Shown: in pieces, positions 26,936 through 37,923 of the stretch
Layout: each line of letters starts with the position of its first letter
Numbering within the stretch: the stretch's first letter is position 1
Assembly: GCA_903832055.1 (NCBI GenBank)
Contig: CAILAC010000013.1
Location: 426,676 to 490,675, forward strand
From: an uncultured Acidobacteriota bacterium
GTDB lineage: Bacteria; Acidobacteriota; Terriglobia; Terriglobales; Acidobacteriaceae
Length of the DNA stretch: 64,000 nucleotides
Reading direction: 5' to 3'
The notes under the pieces: model-generated
Database searches by the model: none
Told to the model about the DNA's origin: nothing
The model's input: only the letters and a program-made list of their open reading frames with translations
Position numbers and translations under genes: made by a program

Positions 26936-27715
26936 ATGAACCAGAATCCCGACCATGACGAGCTAAGCATCGGTATAGCTGCTCCAGTTGTTCCGAACTC
27001 TCGGCCGTCGCAAGTCACCAGCTACCGCAGGCCTTATCCCGGCACTCAGCCCGAATACCTGCATTCTCCGTACGTCAGTTCGATTGAACGAGCACCAAAA
27101 CAGCCACTCATCAAGCTGCCCCACACGCTCACTGAAGTAACCGGCCCAGCTTTCGCGCCTGCACTCGTCAGCCCCAAAACGGCCGACCTCACCCGCCAAA
27201 ATGGACGAGAGGCAATCGGCGAGCGGATCACTGTCAGTGGACGAGTTCTCGACGAGAACGGCAAGCCGGTCCGCAACACCCTCGTCGAAGTCTGGCAAGC
27301 CAATGCCTGCGGTCGCTACCTGCACAAGCGCGACCAACACGATGCTCCGCTTGACCCCAACTTCACCGGTCAAGGGCGCGTCATGACCGACGACTACGGC
27401 GCCTACAAGTTCCTCACCATCAAGCCCGGCTCCTATCCCTGGCGCAATCACTACAACGCCTGGCGTCCAGCCCATATTCACTTCTCGCTCCTCGGCCCGG
27501 CCTTTGCAACACGGCTGGTCACCCAGATGTATTTCCCCGGCGATCCACTCCTTCCCTTCGACCCTATTTTCAACTGCACCGCCGACGACAAGGCCCGCAA
27601 TCGCCTCATATCACAATTTGATTGGGAGACCGTCCTCCCCGAATATGCACTGGCCTACAAATTTGACATCATCCTGCGTGGAAGCGATGAAACTCCGTTT
27701 GAGGTGCAAAGATGA
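26936..27715 (+). CDS. pcaH: Protocatechuate 3,4-dioxygenase beta subunit
   Basis: Iron(III) subunit of the intradiol dioxygenase that opens protocatechuate to 3-carboxy-cis,cis-muconate. About 259 residues from the ATG at 26936 (AGGAG, good spacing). The iron ligands can be placed: a Tyr in GRYLHKRDQ, a Tyr in GSYPWRN, and two His in WRPAHIHFS. The extended N-terminal arm (YRRPYPGTQPEYL) is typical of the beta subunit. Its stop overlaps the alpha-subunit start (ATGA). Confidence 0.96.
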   Translation: MNQNPDHDELSIGIAAPVVPNSRPSQVTSYRRPYPGTQPEYLHSPYVSSIERAPKQPLIKLPHTLTEVTGPAFAPALVSPKTADLTRQNGREAIGERITVSGRVLDENGKPVRNTLVEVWQANACGRYLHKRDQHDAPLDPNFTGQGRVMTDDYGAYKFLTIKPGSYPWRNHYNAWRPAHIHFSLLGPAFATRLVTQMYFPGDPLLPFDPIFNCTADDKARNRLISQFDWETVLPEYALAYKFDIILRGSDETPFEVQR

Positions 27716-28278
27716 GCCTGCAAGCGACAACCTGGCAGACAGTTGGACCCTACTTCCGCATCGGCCTTGAATACCTCAACACCACCGACCTGGCTCCGGC
27801 CGGCACCCCTGGCGAACCTGTAACCGTAGAGGGCCAGATATTGGACGGAAACGGTAAGCCAATATCAGATGCCCTCATCGAGATTTGGCAAGCCAACGCC
27901 TCCGGAGAATACGGCGGTACGGTGGATAATCCCGTAGATGGAGCAGCGACTGTCTTCTCTGGATTTGGCCGCGTCCCCACCGATGATGAGGGGCGATTCT
28001 CCTTCTCGACGATTCAACCCGGTCCCGTCGCAGGCCCCTCAGGCGCAATGCAGTCACCGCACCTGGCAATTCGGTTGACCATGCGAGGCCTCTTGAGAGG
28101 CCTTTCGACACGCATGTATTTTCCCGCAGAAACCTTGAACTCCGACCCCATTCTGCAACTCGTACCCGAACAACGCCGCGCCACTCTCATCGCAACCCAG
28201 AAGCCCGGGACCCCTGCAACCCTCCAATGGAACATCGAAATGCAAGGCGAACGAGAGACTGTCTTCTTTGATTGCTGA
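27712..28278 (+). CDS. pcaG: Protocatechuate 3,4-dioxygenase alpha subunit
   Basis: Partner of PcaH; lacks the iron ligands but shapes the active site. 188 residues opening TTWQTVGPYFRIGLEYLN, with the shared ALIEIWQANASGEYGG and RMYFPAE blocks. It begins inside the pcaH stop codon (4-bp overlap), so the two subunits should be made in equal amounts. Length is normal for alpha subunits (about 200). Confidence 0.95.
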   Translation: MSLQATTWQTVGPYFRIGLEYLNTTDLAPAGTPGEPVTVEGQILDGNGKPISDALIEIWQANASGEYGGTVDNPVDGAATVFSGFGRVPTDDEGRFSFSTIQPGPVAGPSGAMQSPHLAIRLTMRGLLRGLSTRMYFPAETLNSDPILQLVPEQRRATLIATQKPGTPATLQWNIEMQGERETVFFDC

Positions 28279-28335
28279 CCAGAGACTTACGAAGTAGCCC
28301 CGCAGCGCGTACGATGAACCGGGATACTGGCACAT

Positions 28336-30468
28336 ATGACATTGTTTGATGATCTTTTTTATTCCGGCCCAATGCTCGCAGTCTTCAGCGATGAGAGCCG
28401 CCTGCAGCGCATGCTCGACTTCGAATCAGCCCTCGCATCTGCCGAAGCTGAAGTAGGACTGATACCAGCCGACGCCGCTTCAATCATCGCCCAGACGTGT
28501 CGGGTTGACCTTCTAAACATCGTAACTTTGAGGCAGGGCGCTGCCCATTCGGGCAACCTCGCCATTCCACTTGTCAAGCAACTTACCGCCGCAGTTGCCT
28601 CAGAAAGCGCTGCCGCTGCGGGCTATGTGCACTGGGGCGCTACCAGTCAGGACGTCATCGATACCGGGTTGGTCCTGCAGATGCGCTCAGCTTTTGTCCT
28701 TTTGGCAGAGCAACTGCACGCACTCGCAACCGTCCTCGCAGCACTTGCTGAAATCGAAGATGAGGTTCTCATGCCGGGCCGCACATGGCTGCAGCATGCG
28801 GTGCCCATCACCTTTGGATTGAAAGCCGCAGGCTGGCTTGATGCGATTCTGCGTCATCAGACCCGTCTTCATGAAGTCAGCGAGCGCGCTCTTACCCTGC
28901 AACTCGGCGGCGCCGCCGGAACCCTTGCATCGCTTGGCCCGGATGGCCAGGCTATCTTGCAAACACTCGCAAGTTCGCTGGACCTGGCACATCCCGATAT
29001 AAGCTGGCACAGCACGCGCGACCGCTTTGGTGAAGTAGCGTCACTGCTAGGCTTGATTACCGCCACCCTCGGCAAAATCGCACGCGACATCTCCTTGATG
29101 ATGCAGACCGAAGTAGCCGAAGCATTTGAAGGCGCGGCTGTGGGTCGCGGTGGCTCTTCCACCATGCCGCATAAGCGCAATCCTGTCCTTTGCTCCGCCG
29201 TGCTCGCCGCGGCAGTTCGAGTTCCAAACCTGGTGGCAACCGTTCTTACATCGATGACCCAGGAGCATGAACGCGGTCTCGGAAACTGGCAGTCCGAGTG
29301 GGAAACCATCCCTCAGTTGTTCAATCTGTGCGCCGGTGCCTTGGAGAAGACCAACGAACTGCTCGCCGGGCTGCAACTTGACCGCGAGCGCATGACCGCA
29401 AATCTCAACCAGACCCAGGGACTCCTCTTTGCCGAGGCAGTCTCAATCGCCCTGTCAAAACACATCGGCAAGCCCGCCGCACACGCACTCATCGAGCAGG
29501 CCTGCCGCAAAGCAATCCTAGAGAAGCAGCATCTCCATGCAATCCTCCAGCAAAACGCAGAAGTCCGCAGTTTCCTTTCCGAATCACAACTTCTGCATAT
29601 CTTCGACCCCGCACACTATCTCGGCATCACCCGCAAGTCAATCGATCAGGTCTTGGCGCGAGCCGAATCAAGCGGCATCGAAACTTCCCGTAAATGGATC
29701 GCACTCCCCGGCGCGCACATCCATTACAAACTGACTGGCCGGCCAGGACAGCCCGTGCTGGTCTTCTCAAATTCACTCGGAGCCGACCTGACCATGTGGA
29801 ATGCGCTGGTAGCCGAGCTATCCAAACACTTCCGCATCCTCACGTATGACACTCGCGGCCACGGCCACTCATCCACTCCGCCCGGACCCTATAGCGTAGA
29901 GACGCTGGGTCGCGACCTGGTCGCCCTGCTCGACGCGCTCAATATCGAGAGTTGCAACTTCTGCGGTCTCTCCATGGGCGGCCAGATCGGTCAGTGGCTA
30001 GCCATCAACGCCCCATCGCGCATCAATAAGCTCATTCTCAGCAACACCGGTGCCAGGATTGGCACTGCCGATAACTGGAACACCCGCATCGCTGCAGTTC
30101 AAAGAGATGGATTCGCCCCCCTCATTCCCGGCGTGCTCGAGCGTTGGTTCACCCCGGCATTTCACCTAAGCCATCCCGAGGAAATTACCCGGATCCGCAA
30201 GGTCCTTGAGTCTGTTGACCCAATAGGTTACATCGCCTGCTGCGCCTCAGTGCGCGACGCTGACTTCCGCAGCGATTTGATGCGAATTTCACATCCAACC
30301 CTGGTAATTGCCGGCACTCACGACCCGGCCACACCACCATCCGATGCAAGATATCTTGCGGATAACATCGCGGGCGCTCAGCTCATCGAACTGAATGCCT
30401 CTCACGTATCAAATATTGAAGCAGCACCAGCATTTACCAACGCCCTGCTTGGGTTTCTTCTGAGTTAG
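28336..30468 (+). CDS. pcaB/pcaD: Fused 3-carboxymuconate cycloisomerase and 3-oxoadipate enol-lactonase (PcaB-PcaD)
   Basis: 710 residues, one uninterrupted frame, two enzymes. Residues 1 to about 450 are a fumarase-superfamily cycloisomerase that lactonises carboxymuconate; its signature SSTMPHKRNP lies at about 272-281. Residues from about 458 on are an alpha/beta hydrolase with the nucleophile elbow GLSMGG (about 543), the oxyanion region, and the catalytic His in NASHVSNIE (about 690), matching PcaD. PcaC, which acts between the two steps, is encoded separately by the next gene. A fusion of PcaD with PcaC (PcaL) is well known; this pairing with PcaB is less familiar. The gap to pcaG is only 57 bp. 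Confidence 0.93.
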   Translation: MTLFDDLFYSGPMLAVFSDESRLQRMLDFESALASAEAEVGLIPADAASIIAQTCRVDLLNIVTLRQGAAHSGNLAIPLVKQLTAAVASESAAAAGYVHWGATSQDVIDTGLVLQMRSAFVLLAEQLHALATVLAALAEIEDEVLMPGRTWLQHAVPITFGLKAAGWLDAILRHQTRLHEVSERALTLQLGGAAGTLASLGPDGQAILQTLASSLDLAHPDISWHSTRDRFGEVASLLGLITATLGKIARDISLMMQTEVAEAFEGAAVGRGGSSTMPHKRNPVLCSAVLAAAVRVPNLVATVLTSMTQEHERGLGNWQSEWETIPQLFNLCAGALEKTNELLAGLQLDRERMTANLNQTQGLLFAEAVSIALSKHIGKPAAHALIEQACRKAILEKQHLHAILQQNAEVRSFLSESQLLHIFDPAHYLGITRKSIDQVLARAESSGIETSRKWIALPGAHIHYKLTGRPGQPVLVFSNSLGADLTMWNALVAELSKHFRILTYDTRGHGHSSTPPGPYSVETLGRDLVALLDALNIESCNFCGLSMGGQIGQWLAINAPSRINKLILSNTGARIGTADNWNTRIAAVQRDGFAPLIPGVLERWFTPAFHLSHPEEITRIRKVLESVDPIGYIACCASVRDADFRSDLMRISHPTLVIAGTHDPATPPSDARYLADNIAGAQLIELNASHVSNIEAAPAFTNALLGFLLS

Positions 30469-30494
30469 TCCCGCAAATTTGGAGATACGCACCA

Positions 30495-32125
<1,631 letters not shown>

Positions 32126-32190
32126 ATCAGTAACTAGTCCATAACAAGCACGAAGAGTGCAAGTATGAAAAGACACGGAAAGGGATCAAA

Positions 32191-33021
32191 ATGCCAGAGT
32201 ATCAAGACCGTTGGAAGACAGTGAAAGTCGAGTTGGAAGAAGGAATCGCCTGGGTCACCCTCAATCGCCCAGAGAAGCGTAACGCGATGAGCCCCCTCCT
32301 CAATACCGAGATGCGCGAAGTCCTCGAAGCAATCGAGATTGACGAGGCCGCAAAGGTGCTTGTACTCACCGGCGCTGGCGAATCCTGGTCCGCTGGCATG
32401 GACCTGAAAGAGTATTTTCGCGAGATAGACAAGGCGCCTGAAGCCTTCCAGGAAAAAATCCGCCGCGAGGCATCCACGTGGCAATGGAAGCTCCTTCGCA
32501 TGTACGCCAAGCCCACCATCGCTATGGTCAATGGATGGTGCTTCGGCGGCGCATTCTCGCCTCTCGTGGCCTGCGATCTGGCTATCGCTTCAGAGACAGC
32601 CATCTTCGGTCTCTCTGAAATCAATTGGGGCATCCCCCCCGGCAATCTTGTCAGCAAGGCAATGGCTGATACCGTCGGCCACCGCAAGGCTCTCGAATAC
32701 ATCATGACCGGAGACACCTTCACCGGCGCCCAGGCGGCAGAGTTTGGGTTAGTCAACAAAGCAGTTCCCCTCGATCGTCTGCGCGAAGAAACCAGGACAC
32801 TCGCGTTGAAACTTGCAGGCAAAAACCCCGTCGTCTTGCGCGCCGCCAAACACGGATTCAAACGTTGCCGCGAACTTACCTGGGAGCAAAGCGAAGACTA
32901 CCTCTACGCCAAACTCGACCAGGCCATGCATCGCGATCCCGAACATGGCAGAGAGCAGGGCTTGAAGCAGTTCCTCGACGAAAAAAGCATCAAGCCGGGC
33001 CTACAATCCTACAAGCGCTAG
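32191..33021 (+). CDS. ech: p-Hydroxycinnamoyl-CoA hydratase/lyase (feruloyl-CoA hydratase)
   Basis: Crotonase-family enzyme that hydrates feruloyl- or coumaroyl-CoA and splits it to vanillin or 4-hydroxybenzaldehyde plus acetyl-CoA. 276 residues, strongly like HCHL of Pseudomonas: WKTVKVELEEGIAWV, AGMDLKEYFRE, MYAKPTIAMVNGWCFGG (oxyanion Gly), FGLSEINWGIPPGNLVSKAM with the catalytic Glu, AKHGFKRCRELTWEQ, and the end KPGLQSYKR. The function is one of the safest in the window. It is followed by the aldehyde dehydrogenase that uses its product. Confidence 0.96.
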   Translation: MPEYQDRWKTVKVELEEGIAWVTLNRPEKRNAMSPLLNTEMREVLEAIEIDEAAKVLVLTGAGESWSAGMDLKEYFREIDKAPEAFQEKIRREASTWQWKLLRMYAKPTIAMVNGWCFGGAFSPLVACDLAIASETAIFGLSEINWGIPPGNLVSKAMADTVGHRKALEYIMTGDTFTGAQAAEFGLVNKAVPLDRLREETRTLALKLAGKNPVVLRAAKHGFKRCRELTWEQSEDYLYAKLDQAMHRDPEHGREQGLKQFLDEKSIKPGLQSYKR

Positions 33022-33062
33022 AGCGACACTCGAAACTTGCAATCTCAACCGCGGAGGGTAAC

Positions 33063-34514
33063 ATGCAGTCAGTAAGTCTACTTATCGGTGGCCAAACAAC
33101 AGCAGCGCGCAATGCAGCCACTTTTGACCGCCTCGATCCATTCACTGGAGAAGTCGCCTCCCGCGCCGCCGCCGCAACGCTCGAGGATGCGGATGCCGCA
33201 GTCGCAGCCGCTCAGGCCGCGTTTCCGGTATGGAGTGCGCTCCCGGCCACCGAGCGCCGCAAGCGGCTTCTGCGCGGCGCAGACATCCTCGATTCCCTGA
33301 CGCCAGACTTCATCTCCGTCGGCGTCGCAGAGACCGGGGGAACACCCGGTTGGTACGGCTTTAACGTCATGCTCGCAGCCAATATGTTGCGCGAAGCAGC
33401 CAGCATGACCACACAAATCACCGGAGAAGTCATCCCCTCCGGTGTGCCCGACAGCATGGCTCTCGCCGTTCGCCGCCCCTGCGGAGTCGTCCTCGGCATC
33501 GCCCCCTGGAACGCACCCGTCATCCTGGGCGTCCGCGCCATCGCCATGCCCCTCGCCTGCGGCAATACAGTTGTCCTCAAGGGCTCCGAACTCTGTCCCG
33601 GCGTTCACGCTCTCATCGGCACCGCGCTGCAACAGGCCGGTCTCGGTGACGGAGTCGTCAACGTAATTCTCAACGCACCCGCCGATGCCCCAGCGATTGT
33701 TGAACGCATGATTGCCAATCCAGCTGTTCGGCGAATCAACTTCACCGGCTCCACTCCCGTCGGCCGCATCATCGCGCAAACCGCAGCTCGCTATCTCAAG
33801 CCAGTCCTTCTTGAACTGGGTGGCAAAGCTCCCTTGCTCGTCCTCGATGATGCCGACCTCGACGCCGCCGCTGCTGCCGCCAACTTTGGCGCCTTCATGA
33901 ATCAAGGCCAGATTTGCATGTCAACCGATCGCATCATCGCCGATGACCGGGTTGCCGATGCATTCGTCCAAAAACTCGCAGCACGCGCAACGCCTCTGAT
34001 CGCTGGCGATCCGCGCAGCCCCAACGTTGCGCTCGGCTGCATGATTTCGGCCACCGCCGCAGCCCGCGTCGACGCCCTCCTCCGGGACGCGCTCGACAAA
34101 GGCGCAAAGATCGCGCTCGGTGGAGGTATCCAAGGCTCAGTCATGCAACCCACAGTTCTCGATCACGTAACCAGCTCCATGAAAATCTATTCCGAGGAGT
34201 CCTTCGGTCCCATCGTCGCAGTCATCCGCGTTTCTTCTGAAACCGACGCAATTCGCGTCGCGAATGACTCTCCGTTTGGCCTCTCGGCGGCCGTCTTTAC
34301 CACCGACACAGCGCGCGGCCTTCGTGTCGCTGCGCAGATTGAGTCGGGCATCTGCCACGTCAATGGCCCAACCGTGCACGATGAAGCCAACATGCCCTTC
34401 GGCGGAGTCAAAGACAGCGGCTACGGACGATTTGGCGGAAAAGCCGCAATCGCTGAGTTCACCGACCTGCGCTGGATAACCGTCCAAACCGGCCCCCGAC
34501 ACTACCCGTTCTAA
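33063..34514 (+). CDS. vdh: Vanillin / 4-hydroxybenzaldehyde dehydrogenase
   Basis: NAD(P)-dependent aldehyde dehydrogenase, 483 residues from the ATG at 33063 (GGAGGGTAAC before it). The frame is open upstream into the hydratase gene but those codons are not family-like. Active-site Cys in MNQGQICMSTDR, Glu in LLELGGKAP, cofactor-site GSTPVGR, and the PWNAP block. It oxidises the aldehyde made by the hydratase/lyase to 4-hydroxybenzoate or vanillate. It belongs to the benzaldehyde/vanillin dehydrogenase branch by style and position. Confidence 0.92.
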   Translation: MQSVSLLIGGQTTAARNAATFDRLDPFTGEVASRAAAATLEDADAAVAAAQAAFPVWSALPATERRKRLLRGADILDSLTPDFISVGVAETGGTPGWYGFNVMLAANMLREAASMTTQITGEVIPSGVPDSMALAVRRPCGVVLGIAPWNAPVILGVRAIAMPLACGNTVVLKGSELCPGVHALIGTALQQAGLGDGVVNVILNAPADAPAIVERMIANPAVRRINFTGSTPVGRIIAQTAARYLKPVLLELGGKAPLLVLDDADLDAAAAAANFGAFMNQGQICMSTDRIIADDRVADAFVQKLAARATPLIAGDPRSPNVALGCMISATAAARVDALLRDALDKGAKIALGGGIQGSVMQPTVLDHVTSSMKIYSEESFGPIVAVIRVSSETDAIRVANDSPFGLSAAVFTTDTARGLRVAAQIESGICHVNGPTVHDEANMPFGGVKDSGYGRFGGKAAIAEFTDLRWITVQTGPRHYPF

Positions 34515-34579
34515 AAACCACAATTGCTGAGGGTCAGCTTTTCGTTCCCCCCATGCGACCAAGCCAGAAAGAGAAACGT

Positions 34580-35707
34580 ATGACTGCACAAAATCAATAT
34601 CGCGCCGACCACGTTGGCAGCTTCCTTCGTCCCGCCGAGTTGCTCGACGCACGTACCAGCAACATCGCGCCTGAAGAGCTTCATGCCCTCGAAGACAAGC
34701 ACATCCTCCGCATCCTCGAAAAGCAAAAGGATCTCGGTCTCGAAGTCTTCACCGACGGCGAGCTTAGGCGCAGCAATTTCATGAGCGACTTTACCGACGC
34801 TGTCGAAGGCTTCGACCTCGGTGACGCAGTCCCTCGCCACTGGGATGACGCCGCGAAGCAAGCCGCCAGGGAGCAATCCACGCAAACAAAGGCAGTCAGC
34901 AGCATCACCGGCATCGTCAATGCCCGCCTGCAACAGCGCTTTCCCCTGACCGGTCGCGAACTTCCCTTCCTCAAGCAGCACTCCCCCGGCCCCATCAAGA
35001 TGACGCTCCCCAGTGCAACCCAGTTCCCCGCTATCTCCTTCAAATACGGCGTCACAGACGCGGTCTACCCCGACCCATACGCGCTCCTCACAGACATCAC
35101 GGACATCATGACTGCTGACCTCCGCACACTGGCCGGCAGCGGAGTCGCCTATCTTCAGATTGATGCTCCCCGATACAGCTACTTTCTTGATCCCAAATGG
35201 TGCCAATGGATGGAGACCGAACTCCGCGTCGATACCAGCGCCATGCTGACCGCATCCCTCGCAGCCGACAACGCCTGCTTTGCCGCCGCCGCACAGCCTG
35301 GAGTCACCCTCGCCATCCATCTCTGTCGCGGCAACAATCGCAGCCACTGGTACGCCCAGGGAGGCTATGACGCCATCGCTGAACGCCTCTTCAACGAGCT
35401 CGCCGTCGACCGCTTCCTCCTCGAATACGACGACGAACGCTCCGGCAGTTTCGAGCCTCTGCGGTTTGTCCCTGCCAACAAGACCGTAGTCCTCGGCCTC
35501 GTCAGCAGCAAGATTCCGCAGCTCGAAAACAAGCAGGACCTGATCCGCCGCATCCAAGAGGCAGCCAAATACATTCCACTCGAAAGACTAGCCCTCAGCC
35601 CTCAGTGCGGCTTCGCCTCCACCATGGAGGGCAACGCGCTCACCGAAGCCGATCAATGGGCCAAACTGCAATTGGTCGCAGAAACAGCCCGCGAAGTCTG
35701 GGGCTGA
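34580..35707 (+). CDS. MetE-like methyltransferase domain protein
   Basis: About 375 residues homologous to the C-terminal catalytic half of cobalamin-independent methionine synthase. HVGSFLRP, FTDGELRRSNF, LQIDAPRYS, IHLCRGN and LSPQCGFAS keep the His and Cys that hold zinc in MetE. The N-terminal MetE domain is absent, as in many stand-alone homologues of unknown role. Inside a lignin-monomer cluster that lacks a vanillate demethylase it might handle aromatic methyl groups or recycle homocysteine, but this is only inference. Start ATG at 34580 after AGAAAGAG. Confidence 0.8.
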   Translation: MTAQNQYRADHVGSFLRPAELLDARTSNIAPEELHALEDKHILRILEKQKDLGLEVFTDGELRRSNFMSDFTDAVEGFDLGDAVPRHWDDAAKQAAREQSTQTKAVSSITGIVNARLQQRFPLTGRELPFLKQHSPGPIKMTLPSATQFPAISFKYGVTDAVYPDPYALLTDITDIMTADLRTLAGSGVAYLQIDAPRYSYFLDPKWCQWMETELRVDTSAMLTASLAADNACFAAAAQPGVTLAIHLCRGNNRSHWYAQGGYDAIAERLFNELAVDRFLLEYDDERSGSFEPLRFVPANKTVVLGLVSSKIPQLENKQDLIRRIQEAAKYIPLERLALSPQCGFASTMEGNALTEADQWAKLQLVAETAREVWG

Positions 35708-35785
35708 GACAGCAGCCTGACAATCGCGACTGCCTCCGACAGCCTAAACATCCAAAGTTGAAATTCCACACAGGAAAGCAGCGCA

Positions 35786-37897
35786 ATGGCAATTCAACCA
35801 CCCCGCACCCCAATCGACCGGCTACTGCGCCCCCGCTCAGTAGCCATCGTCGGAGCTTCGCCCACTCCCTCGTCATTCGGTGCCTCCGTGCTCGCAAACC
35901 TCGAAAACGCTGGCTTTCGAGGCGACCTGCACCTCATCAATCCAAATCGCTCAGAAATTCACGGCCGCCCCTGCCTTCGCTCTATCGATGATTTACCGCT
36001 CGGCGTTGACTGCGCAGTCCTTGCGATCCCCCGCGCCAGCGTGCTCGAATCAGTCGCTGCATGCGGCCGTCGCGGCGTTGGCGGCGTCATTATCTTTTCC
36101 GCTGGCTTTGCCGAGAGTGGCCCCGCCGGTCGCGCCGAGCAGGAAGAACTCGCCAGCATCGCCGCCAGCCACGGCATGATTATCGAGGGCCCAAACTGCC
36201 TCGGCATGGTCAACTTCATAGACGGCGTGCCTCTCACATTTGTCCTCACCCCGCCCGCCCCCCACGTCGCAAACAACGGCATCGCCATCGTCTCCCAAAG
36301 CGGCGCAATGGCAGCAGTCGTTGGCGTAGGCCTCAGACATCGCGAAGTCGGTATTTCGTTCTCCATCTCCACCGGCAACGAAGCGGTAAGCTGTGTCGAG
36401 GACTACGTTGAGTACCTTCTCGATGAGCCCCAAACCAAAGTACTTCTGATGATCGTCGAGAAGTTTCGGCGACCACAAAAATTCCTCGCTCTGGCCGCGC
36501 GTGCTCGTGCCCTCGGCAAGTTCATCGTCCTCCTGCATCCCGGCAAAAGCAGCGCCGCTCGTACCTCCGCTGCAACCCATACTGGCGCAATGGCCGGTGA
36601 TTACCAGGTAATGCGCACTAAAGTAGAGCACGCCGGCGTAATCGTCGCCGAAACGCTCGAAGAGCTGCTCGACATCTCAGAGATCCTCCTCCGCTGCCCT
36701 TCGCTTCCATCAGGAGGCGCAGCCATCTTCACTGAATCAGGCGCATTCAAAGCTTTGGCACTCGATTTCTGTGATCTGCTCAAGTTGCCTCTGCCTCAAT
36801 TGAGCGAAGAATTAGCAGCTGCGCTCCGTCTCGCCTTGCCCAGCTTCATTCCTCCCACCAATCCCCTTGACCTCACCGCCCAGGGACTGGTCGACCCCGA
36901 CCTCTATCGCAGAACCCTGCCGCCAATTCTGGCCGACAATCACTACGGAAGCCTCGTCCTCGCCATCATCCTCACCGACGAGGCCACCAGTCAGCTTAAA
37001 TTTCCGCCCATCATCGAGGCCATCAGGGCCCTCAAGCCCACCAAGCCAGTCATCTTCGCCGCCCTCGACGAAGGCGCTCAATTCTCCCCAGCCTACCTCC
37101 ACGAACTGCGCTCCCTGGGTATTCCCTTCTTCCCGTCACCCGAACGCGCATTCCGCGCCCTGAGCGCCGTTACATCCTTTGCAGCACGGCTCAACTCCAG
37201 CACCCAACCCCCCGAAGAATGCCAACCACTCCAACTGCCCACCGGCGTAATCCCCGAGTACAAGAGCAAACAAATCCTCTTCTCACTCGGCATCCCCATC
37301 CCTGATGGTTGCCTGGCCAAGACACTCCCGGAAGCGCAGTCAATCGCCGCTCAGATCGGGTACCCCGTCGTCCTCAAAGCGCAGTCCGCTCAACTCTCCC
37401 ATAAGTCCGACGTTGAAGGGGTGGCTCTCAACCTGGCCAACGCAGATGCAATCGCAGCAGCCTGGCAGCAGATGCACTCCAGCATTCACGCCGCCATGCC
37501 CTCCCTCATTCTCGATGGCGTACTCGTTGAAAAGATGGGCGTGCGCGGCACTGAACTCATCGTCGGCGCTCAGAGCGACCCCGACTGGGGTCCCGTACTC
37601 CTCGTCGGCGCTGGCGGAGTGCTAGCCGAAGCCCTCAATGACGTACGGCTCATTCCCCCCGACCTATCAGTGGACGAAATCGTCAAAGAATTCTCTCTGC
37701 TCAAAAGCGCGCCTCTGTTGGGCGGCTTCCGCGGCTCTCCCGCTCTTGATGTCCGCGCCGCCGCTGACATCGTTCACCGCCTTGGCGCATTTGTTTTGTC
37801 CAATCCCAACGTTCAGGAAGTCGACATCAACCCCGTTGTCCTCTATCCAGAGTCACAGGAGGCTGTCGCACTCGACGCGCTGATCGTGGTGAACTAG
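35786..37897 (+). CDS. ferA: ADP-forming acyl-CoA synthetase, probable feruloyl/p-coumaroyl-CoA synthetase (FerA type)
   Basis: Activates a carboxylic acid with CoA and ATP, releasing ADP. 703 residues: a CoA-binding Rossmann domain (RSVAIVGASP, about 13), succinyl-CoA-ligase-like domains with the phospho-His in ATHTGAMAGD (about 270), and a C-terminal ATP-grasp domain (LKAQSAQLSHKSDVEGV, GVLVEKMGVRGTELIVG). FerA of Sphingobium SYK-6 belongs to this NDP-forming superfamily and works with an HCHL homologue. No AMP-forming Fcs is present in the cluster, so this gene is the best candidate for the entry step. A different aromatic or short acid remains possible. Confidence 0.82.
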   Translation: MAIQPPRTPIDRLLRPRSVAIVGASPTPSSFGASVLANLENAGFRGDLHLINPNRSEIHGRPCLRSIDDLPLGVDCAVLAIPRASVLESVAACGRRGVGGVIIFSAGFAESGPAGRAEQEELASIAASHGMIIEGPNCLGMVNFIDGVPLTFVLTPPAPHVANNGIAIVSQSGAMAAVVGVGLRHREVGISFSISTGNEAVSCVEDYVEYLLDEPQTKVLLMIVEKFRRPQKFLALAARARALGKFIVLLHPGKSSAARTSAATHTGAMAGDYQVMRTKVEHAGVIVAETLEELLDISEILLRCPSLPSGGAAIFTESGAFKALALDFCDLLKLPLPQLSEELAAALRLALPSFIPPTNPLDLTAQGLVDPDLYRRTLPPILADNHYGSLVLAIILTDEATSQLKFPPIIEAIRALKPTKPVIFAALDEGAQFSPAYLHELRSLGIPFFPSPERAFRALSAVTSFAARLNSSTQPPEECQPLQLPTGVIPEYKSKQILFSLGIPIPDGCLAKTLPEAQSIAAQIGYPVVLKAQSAQLSHKSDVEGVALNLANADAIAAAWQQMHSSIHAAMPSLILDGVLVEKMGVRGTELIVGAQSDPDWGPVLLVGAGGVLAEALNDVRLIPPDLSVDEIVKEFSLLKSAPLLGGFRGSPALDVRAAADIVHRLGAFVLSNPNVQEVDINPVVLYPESQEAVALDALIVVN

Positions 37898-37923
37898 CCA
37901 CGGCTCCAAATCGTAAGAAGCAA

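Noticed and set aside
32865..33062. N-terminal extension of the aldehyde dehydrogenase into the hydratase gene
   Set aside because: The frame is open but the extra residues are Arg-rich shadow translation; the ATG at 33063 has a good ribosome site and starts the family sequence.
34511..35557. Long open frame on the minus strand opposite the MetE-like gene, and many similar ones opposite the vdh, transketolase and ABC transporter genes
   Set aside because: Strong C preference at third codon positions of the plus-strand genes keeps the opposite strand open; the products are acid-rich, low-complexity and without motifs.
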